Shown here one piece after another: positions 61,703 to 64,000 of a DNA stretch of 64,000 nucleotides. Position 1 is the stretch's first letter. The number at the start of each line of letters is the position of its first letter. The position numbers and the translations under genes were made by a program. Source of the DNA: Citricoccus muralis (GTDB lineage: Bacteria; Actinomycetota; Actinomycetes; Actinomycetales; Micrococcaceae); the NCBI RefSeq assembly GCF_029637705.1, contig NZ_CP121252.1:2666001-2730000 (forward strand), written 5' to 3'. Below the pieces are notes generated by a model that was given only the letters and a program-made list of their open reading frames with translations, did not search any database and was not told where the DNA came from.

Positions 61703-62788
61703 ATGAGTCCATCCGCTGGGTACTGGCATGTCCCAGCTGAAACGGCTCCCCAGGAGCGCGTTTGGATCGCGTTCCCTCCGGCCCAGTCGGTCAACACCGC
61801 CACCTCCTGGCAACTCTCTTCCGCACGCCGCGCTTGGGCCCGCATCATTCACACCATCAACGATGAGCTCCCCGTCTCCCTGGTGGTGGATCCCGCCGAC
61901 CGGGAGATCCTGCACACCTACGTGGACACGTCCATCCCGTACCTCACGGTGCCGATCAACAACGCCCAGCTGGGTCGGACCGGACCCACCTTCGGGCTCG
62001 GATTGGCGTCGAAGAACGGCCACCGCCGCCCAGTGGGCATGATCGACTGGACCTTCAACGGGTTCGGCCGGCGCACCGGCGTGGAGTACAAGCTCGACGA
62101 CGTCGCCAACGGCACCCTGGCCGAACTGATGGGTGCGGGGAACGCTCCCCTGCCGCGCTCCATGTCCATGATGGTGAACGAGGGCGGCGCCTGGATCAGC
62201 GATGGCGACGGTACCGCGATCGCGTCCGCTGCCATTCTCACCGACCCGCGCCGCAACCCGGGCTGGTCCGCCGCCACCGTCGAGCGCGAGCTGAAGCGCC
62301 TCACCGACATCGAGAACATCATCTGGCTGCCCCGCGGGCTCACCCGCGGCAGCGCCAAGGGCATCGGCGGCCACGTGGACCAGCTGGTCACCTTCATCGA
62401 GCCCGGCGCGGTGTTACTGCACTGGCAGTCCGACCCGAGCCACCCGGACCACCAGATTTCCGTGGAGGCCGAGCGGCTGCTCAACCAGGCCCGCGACGCC
62501 AAGGGGCGCCGCATCGAGGTGGTCCGCGTGCCCGCTCCGCAGACGCATTCCGATGGCATCGGCCCGGTGGCGTGGTCCTACGTGGACCTGCGCCCGCTGA
62601 ACTCGATGCTGCTCGCCCCGCGGTTTATTGACCCTCACGACGACGAGGCCTTCGAGATCCTCAGCGCCGTGTTCCCGGATCGCCAGCTGAACCCGGTGAT
62701 CAGCCAGGAGCTCTACGACCGCGGCGCCTCCATCCGGGCGATCACTCTGCCCCATCCGCGCGCCGGCGCCTCCCGCCGCGCCCGCTAA
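61703..62788 (+). CDS. Agmatine deiminase-like protein lacking the catalytic cysteine
   Basis: 361 residues from the ATG; a GTG four codons earlier is possible. Guanidine-modifying fold text is present: QERVWIAFPPAQSVN, PFGLGL-type centre, NEGGAWISDGDGTAI, the His-Asp motif KGIGGHVDQLVTFIEPG and the C-terminal region DRGASIRAITLPHPRAG. In agmatine deiminases the last region reads GGGxIHCITQ with the nucleophilic Cys; here it is IRAIT, so both His and Cys are replaced (Arg, Ala). It may be a catalytically dead or differently acting paralogue. It is read away from the tRNA gene with 145 bases between. Confidence 0.8.
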   Translation: MSPSAGYWHVPAETAPQERVWIAFPPAQSVNTATSWQLSSARRAWARIIHTINDELPVSLVVDPADREILHTYVDTSIPYLTVPINNAQLGRTGPTFGLGLASKNGHRRPVGMIDWTFNGFGRRTGVEYKLDDVANGTLAELMGAGNAPLPRSMSMMVNEGGAWISDGDGTAIASAAILTDPRRNPGWSAATVERELKRLTDIENIIWLPRGLTRGSAKGIGGHVDQLVTFIEPGAVLLHWQSDPSHPDHQISVEAERLLNQARDAKGRRIEVVRVPAPQTHSDGIGPVAWSYVDLRPLNSMLLAPRFIDPHDDEAFEILSAVFPDRQLNPVISQELYDRGASIRAITLPHPRAGASRRAR

Positions 62789-62820
62789 CCACGAGGTCCT
62801 GCGACTCCGGACGAGACCGC

Positions 62821-63795
62821 CTAGCTGTTACTTGCTTCAAGGTTCACCGCATGCTTCGGTTTTCGTCCTGTCAGAGCCTCTTCGATGCATGCCACCGCAG
62901 CATTGCCTACGTCGATCATCGACTGATCAGACTGTCCTGCGATGTGTGGAGTCACAACGAGCCCGCGAAGGTCAACGTCAATGCGCGAGTGCGGAAGCGG
63001 AGCGTTCATATTTACCGCTTCTCCTTCGATGACGTCCAAGCCAGCACTGAGTCGCTCACTTCTAATTTCGTTTTCTAGGGCAGCGTCGTCAATTAGGCCT
63101 CCGCGACTGGTGTTCACAAGGATCGCCCCATCCTTGAGCTTGGCCAAGGCATCTGCGTTGATCATGTGCCACGTTTCGGGCGTAAGAGGCACGTGAAGCG
63201 TGACGACATCGGAAGACTCAAGGAGATCGTCCAAATGAGTAAGCCGCACATCGTCCTCGACGATATCGGAGGCCACAAGAAATGGGTCAACGACAACGAG
63301 TGACATGCCAAAGCCGCGTGCAATGGTTGCGACCCGTTGACCGATCTGGCCATATCCAATAATGCCGATGGTCCTGCCATGTAATTGGCGACCGAGGAGC
63401 CGGGGCTTGGCAGAATGCCATTCGCCGTCCACAACGGCGCAGGATCCTTCGACGATTCGTCGTGCTGCGCTGAGCACGAGAGCGAAGACATGCTCAGCCA
63501 CGGCGGCAGCGTTTGCACCCGGCGTCGTGGTCACCCAAATATTTCGCGCCGCTGCGGTCTCCAGGTCGACGTTGTCGAAGCCAACGCCATGCCGAGCGAT
63601 GATACGCAATCTAGGCGCCGCATCGATCATGTCGGCGGTTATGTTCTCTGATCGAACTAGAGCAGCGTCAATCTCCGGGGCGACCTCGTGCCAAGACTTG
63701 GCCTCCTCGCCATAGGCACGGTACACAGTGTGCCTCGATTCGAGGTCGGCGTAAATCTCCGGAGCGATCGGATCGGTAATGTAGACCTTCGCCAT
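62821..63795 (-). CDS. D-isomer-specific 2-hydroxyacid dehydrogenase (SerA-like)
   Basis: 324 residues from ATG 63795 (AAAGGA twelve bases upstream). Rossmann motif TIGIIGYGQIGQRVATIARG near residue 145; catalytic R in LVNTSRGGLIDDAAL, E in AGLDVIEGE and H in VVTPHIAGQSDQS. There is no C-terminal ACT/regulatory domain, so it is the short type, closer to glyoxylate/hydroxyacid reductases or phosphoglycerate dehydrogenase-like enzymes than to full SerA. Base composition is lower in GC and codon use is less biased than in its neighbours, a hint of separate origin. Substrate unknown. Confidence 0.88.
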   Translation of the reverse strand: MAKVYITDPIAPEIYADLESRHTVYRAYGEEAKSWHEVAPEIDAALVRSENITADMIDAAPRLRIIARHGVGFDNVDLETAAARNIWVTTTPGANAAAVAEHVFALVLSAARRIVEGSCAVVDGEWHSAKPRLLGRQLHGRTIGIIGYGQIGQRVATIARGFGMSLVVVDPFLVASDIVEDDVRLTHLDDLLESSDVVTLHVPLTPETWHMINADALAKLKDGAILVNTSRGGLIDDAALENEIRSERLSAGLDVIEGEAVNMNAPLPHSRIDVDLRGLVVTPHIAGQSDQSMIDVGNAAVACIEEALTGRKPKHAVNLEASNS

Positions 63796-63947
63796 AGTAT
63801 TAGATAGTCCTTTCTGCAAGACTGGCTCATTCGAGCAGGGTGAAGTATGTGTCGGGCATTCGTATACGCGACGATGAGCACCAACGGTGGCACCAATCAC
63901 GTACATGAACATCTCTTGCGTGTGGTGGACGACCCGATGCCTGAGTT

Positions 63948-63964
63948 CCGTGGCTACTCCACGG
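63948..63964. promoter_or_regulatory. CCGTGG-ctact-CCACGG inverted repeat
   Basis: A 6-base perfect inverted repeat about 150 bases upstream of the dehydrogenase start, overlapping the likely end of the preceding gene. Could be a short terminator stem or an operator. The region 63796-63947 shows nothing else. Confidence 0.3.
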
Positions 63965-64000
63965 GACGGAATGCTCCGAGTTCGTAGTTTTTCGCAACCG
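63954..64000 (-). CDS. Possible C-terminal end of the next gene
   Basis: At the window edge a leftward frame reads VAKNYELGAFRPVE and stops (TAG). Its position upstream of the dehydrogenase on the same strand would suit the end of a cotranscribed gene, but only 14 residues are visible and no family can be named. Confidence 0.3.
   Translation of the reverse strand, partial: VAKNYELGAFRPVE

Noticed and set aside
1-64000. CRISPR arrays, rRNA genes or further tRNA genes
   Set aside because: I saw no regularly spaced short repeats, no rRNA text, and only one sequence that folds as a tRNA.

Overview
The window comes from a high-GC Gram-positive chromosome (Actinomycetota, probably order Micrococcales). 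Indications are the strong GC bias at third codon positions, the MmyB-type regulator, the actinobacterial nitrate-assimilation gene set and an Mrp-type antiporter operon like those of Microbacteriaceae. I cannot name the genus from sequence alone.

1-10.6 kb is a nitrate/nitrite assimilation cluster. A leftward group holds narK, the molybdopterin nitrate reductase and its FAD/[2Fe-2S] electron-transfer partner. A second leftward group holds nirB, cobA and a hemD-like gene. nirD and a sirohydrochlorin chelatase are read rightward and diverge from nirB. Together they import nitrate, reduce it to ammonium and make siroheme for NirB. 10.7-18.4 kb is ordinary accessory chromosome: ASCH protein, small secreted protein, an XRE regulator divergent from a zinc alcohol dehydrogenase, a MerR remnant, and a likely catabolic operon (SDR, acyl-CoA ligase, solute-binding lipoprotein, MarR).

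18.5-35.2 kb is a defence island. A type I restriction operon (hsdM, hsdS, hsdR) runs on, with 4-base overlaps, into a methylase-like protein carrying an unusual DAPW motif and a HEPN-like RNase motif, and then a GIY-YIG nuclease. Next comes a 1362-residue protein that fuses an XRE DNA-binding domain, an Mrr-like nuclease and a STAND NTPase with a long helical C-terminus. It has a palindromic candidate operator just before its start. A truncated PD-(D/E)XK-like gene ends the island.

35.24-44.26 kb is one IS3-family element that has been hit by five nested insertions: an IS110, an IS30, a group II intron, and a second IS110 that itself carries an ISL3. Removing them restores orfA and orfB of the IS3. 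Both IS110 copies have about 270 bases of non-coding leader with short matches to their own junctions, as expected for bridge RNAs. The genes on the two sides of the IS3 are different and both truncated, with no target duplication, so the element marks a rearrangement joint.

44.3-60.5 kb is a different kind of DNA with very high GC: a truncated FtsX-like permease, an eight-gene Mrp/Mbh-type cation antiporter operon with three NuoL/M/N-like subunits, a P2-type ATPase, an IS30 copy, and four small metabolic genes. A repeat of about 470 bases at 33.6 kb is copied, apparently without change over its first 400 bases, at 60.5 kb, and a diverged third copy follows at 61.0 kb. The last two copies lie in tandem next to a tRNA-Ala(CGC) gene, each preceded by a 15-base copy of the tRNA 3' end including CCA. 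This looks like a mobile or duplicating unit that uses the tRNA end. 61.7-64 kb holds an agmatine-deiminase-like protein without its catalytic cysteine and a D-2-hydroxyacid dehydrogenase.
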